A stretch of DNA of 64,000 bases from Labrys wisconsinensis. GTDB lineage: Bacteria > Pseudomonadota > Alphaproteobacteria > Rhizobiales > Labraceae. The stretch spans positions 124,001 to 188,000 of the forward strand of contig NZ_JAUSVX010000011.1 of NCBI RefSeq assembly GCF_030814995.1. Direction: 5' to 3'. Shown piece by piece: positions 51,919-60,335 of this stretch (the stretch's first letter is position 1; every line of letters starts with the position of its first letter). Both the position numbers and the translations under genes were made by a program. A model generated the notes under the pieces. That model saw only the letters and a program-made list of their open reading frames with translations. It did not search any database and was not told the origin of the DNA.

Positions 51919-52850
51919 TTGAACGCCGCCCGGAACTGGTCGACGTTCTTGGAGGTGACGATGGTCACCGGCACCTTGATGGCCTTGTCGACCTTGCCGC
52001 CGCTCGCCAGCGTGCCGAGCGCCTCGATCGCCTTCTGGCCTTCCTGCTCGGGGTCCTGCTGCACCACGCCGACGAGGTAGCCGGCATCGATGGCGGCTAC
52101 CGCCTGGGCGCTGAGGTCCCAGCCGAAGATCTTGACCTTGTCGGTGCGGCCCTGGCTCTGCGCCGCGGCGATGGCGCCGACGAGGGCGGGCTCGCCGGTG
52201 GCGTAGATCGTCTGCATGTCGGGGTTGCCGGTGAGCAGGTTCTCGCCTGCCGACAGCGCCTGGTCCTGGATGTTGCGGCCATCGACGACACCGACCGTGG
52301 TGACGCCGCCGGCGGCCTTGATGACGTCGTCGAAGCCCTTCTGGCGGGTGTTCTGCAGGTCGGAATTGAGGGCGCCGACGACGCCGAGCGTCGCCTTGCC
52401 GCCGAGATTGGCCTTGACGTAATCCATGTAGAACTCGCCGATCAGCTTGCCGGCGGCATAATTGTCGACCGAGATCTGCGAGGCCTGCGGCCCCTCGGGC
52501 AGGATGCCGTCGACGGCGACGACCGGGATGCCCGCTGCGACCGCCGAGCGGACCGCCGGCATGATGCCGTTCTGGTCGACCGAGACGATGACGATGCCGT
52601 CGACCTTCTGCTGGGTATAGGTGTCGAAGGCGTTGTCCTGGGCCTGCGCCGAATTGTTGGCGTCGAAGACCAGCAGCTTGTCGCCGGCGGCGTCGGCGGC
52701 CTTCTGGGCGCCGCGGGTGATGTCGGTGAAGAACGAGACCTGCTGGTTGTACTGGATCAGGGCGAAGGTCTTGCCCTTGGCGTCGGCTGATGTGGCGAGG
52801 CCGGCGACCAGGATGGCGGCGGCCGTGAGCTTGAGCATCGTGCGGTTCAT
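51915..52850 (-). CDS. Periplasmic sugar-binding protein, RbsB type
   Basis: 311 residues with a Sec signal MNRTMLKLTAAAILVAGLAT ending SADA-KGK. The Peripla_BP_4 fold is shown by YNQQVSFFTDITRGAQKAADAAGDKLLVFDANN, DGIVIVSVD, VVAVDGILP and GVVQQDPEQEGQKAIEAL. Ligand class is ribose, nucleoside or similar. It starts on the LacI stop (ATGA overlap), so one mRNA carries regulator, importer and hydrolase. Confidence 0.9.
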   Translation of the reverse strand: MNRTMLKLTAAAILVAGLATSADAKGKTFALIQYNQQVSFFTDITRGAQKAADAAGDKLLVFDANNSAQAQDNAFDTYTQQKVDGIVIVSVDQNGIMPAVRSAVAAGIPVVAVDGILPEGPQASQISVDNYAAGKLIGEFYMDYVKANLGGKATLGVVGALNSDLQNTRQKGFDDVIKAAGGVTTVGVVDGRNIQDQALSAGENLLTGNPDMQTIYATGEPALVGAIAAAQSQGRTDKVKIFGWDLSAQAVAAIDAGYLVGVVQQDPEQEGQKAIEALGTLASGGKVDKAIKVPVTIVTSKNVDQFRAAFK

Positions 52851-53920
52851 GGCGGTGGAGTCCCCTTTTGTTTGGCTTGGCGTGGTTCTTTTCTTGTTGT
52901 TGCGTCTTGCGGCGGCCGGGCGACGGATTCCCGCAGGATCAGTTCGACCGGCAGATGCTCGACGACCGTGTCGACCGCCTCGCCCTCGAGGGCGCGGACG
53001 AGCAGGTCGACGGCGCGCCGGCCCATGGCGTCGACGGGCTGGCGGATGGAGGTCAGCGGCGGATCGAACAGCACGAACGGGGCGATGTCGTCGAAGCCGA
53101 TGACCGACAGGCGCTGCGGGATGGGCAGGCGCTCGCGCCGGAAGATCTCCAGGGCGCCGATCATGATCTGGTCGCTGGAGACGAGCAGGGCGGTGGCCGC
53201 GCTTCTCGCCAGCAGGCGCTCGGCGCAGGCACGGCCGTGCTCCGGCGAATAGTCGCCGCAATAGACGTCGCTGACCTCGGCGGCCGCGCCCGCCTCGGCG
53301 ATGGCCCGGCGCACGCCGGCGAGACGGGCCTGGGTGCTGCGCATGGCCTCGGGGCCGCCGAAGAAGGCGATGCGGCGATGGCCCATCTCGACGAGGTGGC
53401 GGCCGGCGAGGAAGCCGCCCTGCTCGTTGTCGCTGAACACCTTGGAGCCGCGGACCCCGGCGACGTCCTCGTCGAGGATGACGATGCGCCGGCTGGAGGT
53501 GTTGATCGGCTCCTTCAGCGTGCCGTCATCGGGATGGTTGGTGACGAAGATGATGCCGTCGACCGCGGTGCGGCTCAGCCGGGCCAGGTATTCACGCTCG
53601 CGGTCCTGGGTGTTGAGCGAGGCGCACAGCGTCAGGCCGTAGCCGCGCCGGGCCGCCTCGCGCTCGACCGCCGCGGCCAGCCGGGCGAAATAGGGGTTGG
53701 TAATGTCGGGGACCACCAGGCCGAGCGTGTCGGAGCGGCCGCGGCTGAGGCTGCGCGCATGCGGGTTGGGCTGGTAGCCGAGCGCCTCGATGGCCTGGCG
53801 CACACGCGCCGCGGTCGCCTCGGGAAGCTGGATGCTGTTGTTGAGGTAGCGCGAGACGGTCGCGACCGACACGCTCGCCGAGCGCGCCACATCCGACAGC
53901 CGTGCAACCCGCTTTTCCAT
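52847..53920 (-). CDS. LacI family transcriptional regulator
   Basis: 357 residues. The N-terminal helix-turn-helix and hinge are SDVARSASVSVATVSRYLNNS and RYLNN..PNPHARSL, and the Peripla_BP-like core runs from residue ~60 (TLGLVVPDITNPYFARL). Its stop overlaps the importer's binding protein, so it is the first gene of its operon. Two related dyads lie in the shared promoter with the divergent amidase operon. It would respond to the imported sugar-like ligand, which is unknown. Confidence 0.9.
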   Translation of the reverse strand: MEKRVARLSDVARSASVSVATVSRYLNNSIQLPEATAARVRQAIEALGYQPNPHARSLSRGRSDTLGLVVPDITNPYFARLAAAVEREAARRGYGLTLCASLNTQDREREYLARLSRTAVDGIIFVTNHPDDGTLKEPINTSSRRIVILDEDVAGVRGSKVFSDNEQGGFLAGRHLVEMGHRRIAFFGGPEAMRSTQARLAGVRRAIAEAGAAAEVSDVYCGDYSPEHGRACAERLLARSAATALLVSSDQIMIGALEIFRRERLPIPQRLSVIGFDDIAPFVLFDPPLTSIRQPVDAMGRRAVDLLVRALEGEAVDTVVEHLPVELILRESVARPPQDATTRKEPRQAKQKGTPPP

Positions 53921-53923
53921 CGT

Positions 53924-54113
53924 GTAACCGCTTTACCAATCTGCGACGAGACTATCGCGAGTCCGAGGGCATGCAAGCGAATAATTTGGGCAAGCCTGCC
54001 AGCGAGTTGGCACACAACAGACTGGAAATGCTCGATTCTTGGGCGATGATGGCAACGAAACCGATTGGCATCGCGATTGCTCGTTATCCCGTTGCTGTTG
54101 TAAAAGGCTTTAC
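53924..54113. promoter_or_regulatory. Two LacI-type operators in divergent promoter
   Basis: GTAACCGCTTTAC (53924-53936) directly precedes the LacI start (53920). GTAAAAGGCTTTAC (54100-54113) lies 38 bp before the AtzH-like gene. Both share GTAA and GCTTTACC around a C/G centre, close to the family consensus. Their 176-bp spacing could allow looping. Binding by the LacI protein is inferred. Confidence 0.55.
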
Positions 54114-54151
54114 CGAATGGGCGGAAAGCCCGTCGCAAGCCGGAGGTGAGG

Positions 54152-54547
54152 ATGATGGAGACCAACCGTCCCGAGGTGTTGGCCGAGGTCTGGGCCGCCT
54201 ATCGCCGCTATGAGGACGCGCTGCTCGCGGCCGACGCGGCGACGCTCGACGACTTGTTCTGGCGCGACGGGCGGACGATTCGCTACGGCGCGGACGAGAT
54301 CCTCTACGGCCACCCCGCCATCGCCGCCTTCAACGCCCGCCGCCGGCTCAATCCCGAGCGCGTGCTCGTCGACACGGTGGTGACCAGCTACGGCGCCGAC
54401 TTCGCCACCGCCTCGACCCTGTTCACCGATGTGCCGGACGGCAGGATCGGCCGGCAGATGCAGAGCTGGGTCCGGATGCCGGACGGCTGGCGCGTCGTCG
54501 CCGCCCATGTCAGCGTCATCGACAGGCCCAAGGAGATCGGTCGATGA
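54152..54547 (+). CDS. AtzH/HpxZ-like protein (DUF3225)
   Basis: 131 residues. Typical DUF3225 (SnoaL-like cone) features: YEDALLAADAATLDDLFWRDGRTIRYG, AIAAFNARRR and SWVRMPDGWRVVAAHVSVI. Members such as AtzH and HpxZ sit beside amidase-signature enzymes (AtzE, HpxW) in cyanuric acid and hypoxanthine/oxalurate pathways. ATG 54152 is preferred with GGAGG five bases upstream. It overlaps the amidase by 4 bp, which follows the same pattern. Confidence 0.87.
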   Translation: MMETNRPEVLAEVWAAYRRYEDALLAADAATLDDLFWRDGRTIRYGADEILYGHPAIAAFNARRRLNPERVLVDTVVTSYGADFATASTLFTDVPDGRIGRQMQSWVRMPDGWRVVAAHVSVIDRPKEIGR

Positions 54548-55746
54548 GTTCCTGTCGTCCGGACGGCCTTCCCGGGCGGGAGGATTTCGGCGCCTTCGTG
54601 GCCGGGCCGCGCCTGTCGATCGATGGCGCCTCCGCCGGGCCGCTCGCGGGCCTGACCTTCGCCGCCAAGGACCTCTTCGACGTCGCCGGCCACGTCACCG
54701 GCTGCGGCAGCCCGGACTGGGCCGCCAGCCACGGGCCAGCGCAGCGGTCCGCCGCCGCCGTGGACCTCCTGCTCGCTGCCGGAGCGCGGCTCGCCGGCAA
54801 GACCGTGACCGACGAGATCTCGCTCGGGTTGCTCGGACGCAACCGGCATGTCGGCACGCCGGTGAACCCGCGGGCGCCCGATCGCTATCCCGGCGGCTCC
54901 TCCAGCGGTTCGGCCGCCGCGGTGGCGGCCGGCCTGGTGGCGCTGGCGCTCGGCTCCGACAGCGGCGGCTCGATGCGGGTGCCGGCGAGCTTCTGCGGCC
55001 TCTACGGCATCCGCCCGACCCATGGCGCGGTGCCGACCGCCGGGCTGATGACGCAGTCGCCCTCCTTCGACACGGCCGGCTTCTTCGCCGCCGATGCCGA
55101 GATCTTCGCCCGCGTCGGTGCCGTGCTGCTGCCGCAGGGGCCGGAGGAGGGGATCGAGGAGGTGCTCATCGCCGAGGACGCCTTCGCCTGCGCCGACGCG
55201 CCGGTGCGCGGGGCGCTGCGGCCGGCGGTGGCCGCGGTGGCGCAGCATGTCGGCCACAGCCGCTCGATCATCCTGGCGGAGGAGGGGCTGCGGGCCTGGA
55301 ACGGCCACCATGTCCACCTGCAGCATCCTGAATTCGCGCGCACCTTCGGGCCCTGGGTCGATGCGGTCGACCCGCGCCTGTCCTATGACGTGGCGGCGAC
55401 GATCGCCGTGGCGCGGCGGCTGCCGGAGGCGCCGCAGCAGGCGGCCCTGGCCTTCCGGCCGCTGGTCCGCGCCCGGGTCGAGGCGCTGCTCGAGGGCCGG
55501 CGCGTGCTGTGCCTGCCGACCACGCCGATCCTGCCGCCCCGCCGCGACCTCTCGCTCGGCGAGACCGCAGCCGCCTGCGAGCGCATCGTCGACCTCACCT
55601 GCATCGCCGGCCTGACCGGTCTGCCGCAGGTCAGCCTGCCGCTCGGCGCGGCCGAGGGCCTGCCCGTCGGCCTCTCCCTGATCGGCTGGCGCGGTTCGGA
55701 CGGGGCCCTGGTCGAACTCGCCCGCCGTATGGGGAGGCCGGCATGA
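54544..55746 (+). CDS. Amidase (amidase signature family), short form
   Basis: 400 residues with triad Lys42 (FAAKDLFD), Ser119 (PGGSSSGS) and Ser143 (GSDSGGSMRVPAS). At 400 residues it is shorter than the other amidases (455-468), like AMI1-type enzymes. It is coupled to the AtzH-like gene (4-bp overlap) and to the next amidase (4-bp overlap at 55743). It may act on a ureide-type or nitrile-derived amide; the LacI sites upstream suggest induction with the importer. Confidence 0.9.
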   Translation: MSSCRPDGLPGREDFGAFVAGPRLSIDGASAGPLAGLTFAAKDLFDVAGHVTGCGSPDWAASHGPAQRSAAAVDLLLAAGARLAGKTVTDEISLGLLGRNRHVGTPVNPRAPDRYPGGSSSGSAAAVAAGLVALALGSDSGGSMRVPASFCGLYGIRPTHGAVPTAGLMTQSPSFDTAGFFAADAEIFARVGAVLLPQGPEEGIEEVLIAEDAFACADAPVRGALRPAVAAVAQHVGHSRSIILAEEGLRAWNGHHVHLQHPEFARTFGPWVDAVDPRLSYDVAATIAVARRLPEAPQQAALAFRPLVRARVEALLEGRRVLCLPTTPILPPRRDLSLGETAAACERIVDLTCIAGLTGLPQVSLPLGAAEGLPVGLSLIGWRGSDGALVELARRMGRPA

Positions 55747-57137
55747 ACGCGGCCGATTATGCGCGCTACGACGCGGTCGGCCTCGCCGATCTCGTGGCAC
55801 GGGGCGCGGTGTCGCCTGGCGAGGTGCTCGACGCCGCCCTGGCGGCACTCGACGCCCACAATCCCGTCCTGAACGCGGTCGTCATGCGGCACGAGGACGA
55901 GGCGCGGGCGGCGATCGCCGCCGGCCTGCCGGCGGGGCGTTTCCGCGGCGTGCCGTTCCTGCTGAAGGACCTCGATCTCGCGCTGGCGGGAACGCCGCTG
56001 ACGCAGGGCAGCGAGCTCTTCCGGGGCTTCGTGCCCGATCGGGATTCGACGCTGGTCGCCCGCTACAAGGCGGCCGGCCTGGTGATCTTCGGCAAGACCA
56101 ATTCGGCCGAGCTCGGCCTCAGCTTCACCACCGAGCCTGCCGCCTACGGCCCGACCCGCCATCCGCGTGACCCGGCCCTGTCGCCGGGCGGCTCCAGCGG
56201 CGGCGCGGCGGCAGCGGTCGCGTCCGGCATGGTGCCGATGGCGCACGGCACCGACGGCGGCGGCTCGATCCGCCAGCCGGCCGCGCTCACCGGCCTGTTC
56301 GGGCTGAAGCCGAGCCGCGGCCGCACCCCGGCGGGGCCGGAGGCGAGCGAGGTGTTCTTCGGCCTCTCCGTCTCGCATGCGCTGACGCGCAGCGTGCGCG
56401 ACAGCGCCGCCCTGCTCGACGCGACTTGCGGGCACGAGCCGGGCGCGCTGCACTGGCTGCCGGACCCTGCCGTGCCGTTCGAGCGCTGCGCCGAACGCGA
56501 TCCGCCGCCGCTGCGGATCGCGGTGCAGCGACGGCCGTTCAACGGCGCGCCGGTCGACCCGCTGTGCCTCTCGGCGCTCGACGAGGCGGCGCGACTTTGC
56601 GAGAGCTTCGGCCATCGGCTGGAGGAGGATGCGCCCGACCTCGCCGGCATCGCAGCCCATGCCGGCTTGCTCTCCGGTGCCTTCACCGCCGAGCGGATCC
56701 TGGGGTTCGCGGCCATGCGCGGGATCGCCGATCCCCTCGCGCTGATCGAGCCCGCCCATGCCGACCATGTCCGCGCCGCCATGGCGCGGCCGGCGCAGGA
56801 TGTGGTTGCGGCGCTCGCAGCCGTCCGGACCGTAGAACGGCGTTACGCCCGCTTCTTCGAGCGCCACGACATCCTGATGTCGCCGGTCTGCGCCACGCCC
56901 GTATTGCCGCTCGGCTGGCTCTCCGGTCCCGACGGCGAGGAGCGCAGCCGGCGCGCCGCCGCCCATGCGCCGTTCACGGCGCCGTGCAACGCCGCCGGCA
57001 TTCCGGCGATGAGCGTGCCCTTCGCCCAGGGCGGCCGGCTGGTCGGCGTGCAGTTCGCCGCCGCGCTCGGCCGCGAGGACCTGCTCTTCGGCCTCGCCGG
57101 GGCGATCGAGCGGGCGAGGCCGTGGTGGGCGCCCTGA
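55743..57137 (+). CDS. Amidase (amidase signature family)
   Basis: 464 residues with triad Lys75 (FLLKDLDL), Ser151 (PGGSSGGA) and Ser175 (GTDGGGSIRQPAA). A second amidase next to 54544-55746, whose stop it overlaps by 4 bp. The two differ in length and in the segment around the substrate pocket (AELGLSFTTEPAAYG), so they likely act on successive or different amides. It is the last gene of the operon; 283 bp of non-coding DNA follow. Confidence 0.9.
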   Translation: MNAADYARYDAVGLADLVARGAVSPGEVLDAALAALDAHNPVLNAVVMRHEDEARAAIAAGLPAGRFRGVPFLLKDLDLALAGTPLTQGSELFRGFVPDRDSTLVARYKAAGLVIFGKTNSAELGLSFTTEPAAYGPTRHPRDPALSPGGSSGGAAAAVASGMVPMAHGTDGGGSIRQPAALTGLFGLKPSRGRTPAGPEASEVFFGLSVSHALTRSVRDSAALLDATCGHEPGALHWLPDPAVPFERCAERDPPPLRIAVQRRPFNGAPVDPLCLSALDEAARLCESFGHRLEEDAPDLAGIAAHAGLLSGAFTAERILGFAAMRGIADPLALIEPAHADHVRAAMARPAQDVVAALAAVRTVERRYARFFERHDILMSPVCATPVLPLGWLSGPDGEERSRRAAAHAPFTAPCNAAGIPAMSVPFAQGGRLVGVQFAAALGREDLLFGLAGAIERARPWWAP

Positions 57138-57220
57138 CCGGCTCTGCGCCGGACGCCTGGCGAGCCCGGGCGGAAGCCTGCGGAGGCGCCATGCCGCCGT
57201 CGGTGTGGAGGCTCTTGGGT

Positions 57221-57271
57221 TTCCTCGACCGTGATGACGCCCTCGTTGCCGACCTTCTGCATCGCCTCGGT
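57221..57271 (-). pseudogene. groEL fragment (relic)
   Basis: The minus strand encodes TEAMQKVGNEGVITVEE in a clean frame from 57271 to 57221. That is a signature stretch of GroEL chaperonins from Rhizobiales (A/TEAMQKVGNEGVITVEE). No GroEL sequence follows on either side. The rest of the 283-bp gap (57138-57420) shows nothing I can name. Confidence 0.6.
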
Positions 57272-57420
57272 GAGGATGATGCATCGGCGCGGTCGCGCGG
57301 AAAAAGCGCGCGGGGTGTCGGGGAGCGCATGCGGCCATCGTCCTTGGTGCGAGCGGCGCCCTCGCAGGGCGCCGACGCCACCAGCGCCGGCCGGGTCCGG
57401 CCGATAGAGGGACACCAGCC

Positions 57421-57840
57421 ATGGACGCCGTTCAGCCCGCCTGGAAAACCGCCGCGATCCTCATCGCCCGCCTGATCTTCGCCGCCGTCTTCATCATGGC
57501 GGCGGCCTTCAAGTTCGCCGACATGGCGGGCACGGCAGGCTACATCGCCGCGGCCGGCTTCCCGCTGTCCCTGCCGCTCGCCTGGTGCGCCGCCCTGCTC
57601 GAATGCGCGCTGATCATCGCCTTCCTCACCGGCGCCTGGTTCTCCGAAGCCGCGCTGCTGGCCGCCGCCTATGTGATCTTCCTCGCCTTTTCCTTCCACG
57701 GACCGGGACGCTGGGCCGGGAACCAGGCGGAGTTCGGCTTCTTCGTCGACCATTTCACCTTCATGGCCGGCCTGTTCTTCGCCGCGGCGCACGGGCCGGG
57801 CAAGGTGCTGGCGCTGAAGCAGGGCGTGCTCGGGCGCTGA
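57421..57840 (+). CDS. DoxX family membrane protein
   Basis: 139 residues with four predicted transmembrane helices. The segment LIFAAVFIMAAAFKFADMAGTAGYI with the KF-DMAG motif is typical of the DoxX family. It probably binds quinone or acts in thiosulfate/oxidant-related membrane redox. It is separated from the SDR end by 2 bp on the opposite strand, so convergent transcripts meet here. Confidence 0.85.
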   Translation: MDAVQPAWKTAAILIARLIFAAVFIMAAAFKFADMAGTAGYIAAAGFPLSLPLAWCAALLECALIIAFLTGAWFSEAALLAAAYVIFLAFSFHGPGRWAGNQAEFGFFVDHFTFMAGLFFAAAHGPGKVLALKQGVLGR

Positions 57841-57842
57841 CC

Positions 57843-58688
57843 TCACGATGCGGAAAAGTCGGCGCCGAGCGTCGTCTCGCGCCACGCCTCGAAATTGGCG
57901 CGCAGGGCGTCGAGCCGTTCCGAGGCGATCCGCAGGGCCGCCGCGCCGAGCAGGAGACGCAGCGGCGGGTTGTCGGCTTCCACCGCCGCCATCACCGCCG
58001 CCGCGGCCCGGGCGGGGTCGCCTGCCTGCTGCCCCGAACTCGCGCGCGTCTGCCCGCGTCGCCGGCCGGCGGTTGCGGCGTAGTCGTCGATCACCGTGTG
58101 CGATTCGACCATGGATGCGCCCGCCCAGTCCGTGCGGAAGCCGGCGGGCTCGACGATCGTCACCTTGATGCCGAGGGGCGCGACCTCCTGCGCCAGAGAT
58201 TCCGACAGGGCTTCCACTGCGAACTTGGTGGCGTGGTAGTAGCCGGTGGCGGGAAAGGCGGCGAGGCCGCCGATCGAGGAGAAGTTGACGATATGGCCGT
58301 GGCGGCGGGCCCGCATGCCCGGCAGGACCGCCTTCGTCAATGCGGCCAGTCCGAAGACATTGGTCGCGAACAGGTCGCGGACGGCCTCATCCTCGCCCTC
58401 CTCGATTGCGGCGAGGTAGCCGTAGCCGGCATTGTTCACCAGCACGTCGATGCGGCCGAAGCGTCGCTCGGCCTCGGCCACGGCCTGCCGGATCGTGTCG
58501 CTGTCGGTGACGTCGAGGCGCAGGGCCAGCGCGCGCTCGCCGTGCGCGGCCGTGAGGTCCGCGAGCCGGCCCGGCTGCCGCGCCGTGACCACGGCTCGGC
58601 CGCCGCGTTCCAGGACGAGGGCAGCGAGCGCGCGGCCCAAGCCGCGTGAACAGCCGGTGATCAACCAGACGGGAGAATCGTTGCTCAT
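57843..58688 (-). CDS. Short-chain dehydrogenase/reductase
   Basis: 281 residues. Motifs are TGCSRGLGRALAALV, Arg in VVTARQPGRL (NADP-type), NNAGYG, FSSIGG and YYHATKFAV (Tyr-x3-Lys), with a C-terminal extension. ATG 58688 is followed by a divergent AraC gene at 58885, so that regulator may control it. Oxidoreductase function is secure; substrate is not. Confidence 0.9.
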   Translation of the reverse strand: MSNDSPVWLITGCSRGLGRALAALVLERGGRAVVTARQPGRLADLTAAHGERALALRLDVTDSDTIRQAVAEAERRFGRIDVLVNNAGYGYLAAIEEGEDEAVRDLFATNVFGLAALTKAVLPGMRARRHGHIVNFSSIGGLAAFPATGYYHATKFAVEALSESLAQEVAPLGIKVTIVEPAGFRTDWAGASMVESHTVIDDYAATAGRRRGQTRASSGQQAGDPARAAAAVMAAVEADNPPLRLLLGAAALRIASERLDALRANFEAWRETTLGADFSAS

Positions 58689-58884
58689 GAGGGTCTCCTT
58701 CGAGCCGGCGCGACGAGCGCGGCGCAGCCGCGTGATGCGGTGCCGCCTCCATGCCCCGGACGCAGGCGGCGGCGTTAGGGCGATGCTGCCAATGCTTTGC
58801 TCGATCCTGCCGATCCGGGTTCTTCGCTGCCCGGCACTCGCGCAGGCCGGCGTGCGGGCCTACAAGTCGGGCCGGAGACCAGCC

Positions 58885-59775
58885 ATGCCCGACCTCATCG
58901 ACCAGTGCCGCGATCTCGTGGCTCGCCATTGCGCCGGCACTGGCCGCTGGGAGACGCCGGTGTCCGGCCTGGCCCTGTACCGATGCGATGCGCCGACGGC
59001 GCCGGCGCGCACGGTCTACAATCCACGGCTCTGCGTGGTGCTGCAGGGCGGCAAGGAGATCGCCGTCGGTACGCGTCTGCTCCGGCTCGACGCGGGCACC
59101 TGCCTGGTGGCGACCGTGGACATGCCGGTGACGGCGAGCGTGCGTGAGGCGCGGCCCGACCATCCGCATCTCGCGCTCACGCTCGATCTCGACCGTCGCG
59201 CCATCGCCGATATGCTCATCGGCCTGCCGCCGGTGCCGTCCGAGCATCCGCCCGCCGGGATTGCCGCCGGAGCCCTGGCGGATGCGCTGGTCGAGCCGCT
59301 CTGGCGGCTCCTGCGGCTGGTCGAGCAGCCCGGGGACGTCGCGGTGCTCGCGCCGCTGATCGAGCGCGAGATCCACTACCGGCTGCTGCAGGGGGCACAT
59401 GGCCCGTTGCTGCGCCAGATCGCCACCACGGGCACGCATCTCGCCCGGATCGGCCAGGCGACCGCCTGGATCCGCGCGCATTATGCCGAGCCCACCAGCA
59501 TCGAGGCGCTCGCCGGGCTGGCGGGCATGAGCGTGACCTCGCTCCACCGCCACTTCAAGGCGGTGACGATGATGACGCCGCTGCAGTACCGGGCGCGGAT
59601 CAGGCTGCAGGAAGCTCGGCGCCGGCTGCTCGTGGAAGGGCAGGACGCCGGCGCGATCGGCTTCGACGTCGGCTATGACAGCGCCTCGCAGTTCAGCCGC
59701 GAATATCGCCGGATGTTCGGCCGGCCGCCGGCGAGCGACGCCGCCCGCCTGCGCGGCGCCGAGCCGGGCTGGTGA
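58885..59775 (+). CDS. AraC family transcriptional regulator (AraC_N domain)
   Basis: 296 residues from ATG 58885 (GGAG seven bases upstream). Residues 1-180 are the YqhC-like AraC_N sensor (YNPRLCVVLQGGKEIAVGTRLLRLDAGTCLVATVDMPV). The two helix-turn-helix units are EALAGLAGMSVTSLHRHFKAVT and AIGFDVGYDSASQFSREYRRMFG. It is divergent from the SDR, a pairing seen with aldehyde-reductase regulators. The stretch between (58689-58884) is unremarkable. Confidence 0.9.
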   Translation: MPDLIDQCRDLVARHCAGTGRWETPVSGLALYRCDAPTAPARTVYNPRLCVVLQGGKEIAVGTRLLRLDAGTCLVATVDMPVTASVREARPDHPHLALTLDLDRRAIADMLIGLPPVPSEHPPAGIAAGALADALVEPLWRLLRLVEQPGDVAVLAPLIEREIHYRLLQGAHGPLLRQIATTGTHLARIGQATAWIRAHYAEPTSIEALAGLAGMSVTSLHRHFKAVTMMTPLQYRARIRLQEARRRLLVEGQDAGAIGFDVGYDSASQFSREYRRMFGRPPASDAARLRGAEPGW

Positions 59776-59788
59776 ACCGCCTCATCGA

Positions 59789-60262
59789 TCAGGCGATCAC
59801 CGAGGCCGCCTTCGCCTCCGCCGCCTCGATCAGCACCTGCGGGCTGATCCGCAGCTGCAGCCCCCGCTGGCCGCCATTGACATAGACATAAGCCTCGGCA
59901 AGGGCGCTCTCCTCCACGACCGTGGGCAGCCGGCGCCGCTGGCCGAAGGGGCTGACGCCGCCGACCTTGTAGCCGGTGAGCCGTTCGGCGTCGGGCGGCG
60001 GCATCATCTTCGCGGCCTTGCCGCCGAAGGTCGCCGCCACCTTCTTCATGCTGACCTCCCGATCCGAGGGCACGACGATGCAGACGGGGCGGCCGTCGAC
60101 CTCGGCGATCAGGGTCTTGAGCACCCGTCCGGGTGGCTCGCCCAGCGCTTCCGCCGCCTGCAGGCCGACGCGCGGCGCGTCGGGGTCGTAGTCGTAGCTG
60201 CGGAGCTCGAAGCCGAGCCCCTGCCTGGTGAGGGCGAGCGTTGCCGGGGTCGCCTTCGACAT
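59789..60262 (-). CDS. YbaK-type Cys-tRNA(Pro)/aminoacyl-tRNA deacylase
   Basis: 157 residues. LGEPPGRVLKTLIAEVDGRPVCIVVPSDREVSMKKVAATFGGKAAKMM and YKVGGVSPFGQ are the YbaK/EbsC signature, including the catalytic Lys in VLKTL. It clears mischarged Cys-tRNA(Pro) in the cytoplasm. ATG 60262 gives the standard length. Its start region is next to the decayed dehydrogenase fragment that follows on the other strand. Confidence 0.9.
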   Translation of the reverse strand: MSKATPATLALTRQGLGFELRSYDYDPDAPRVGLQAAEALGEPPGRVLKTLIAEVDGRPVCIVVPSDREVSMKKVAATFGGKAAKMMPPPDAERLTGYKVGGVSPFGQRRRLPTVVEESALAEAYVYVNGGQRGLQLRISPQVLIEAAEAKAASVIA

Positions 60263-60335
60263 GCCGATCCTGCCATCCGCGTTGCCGGAGCCAGCTGCCG
60301 GCCGATCGCCCGATGCATGCCGGGTCCGCCGGGCC

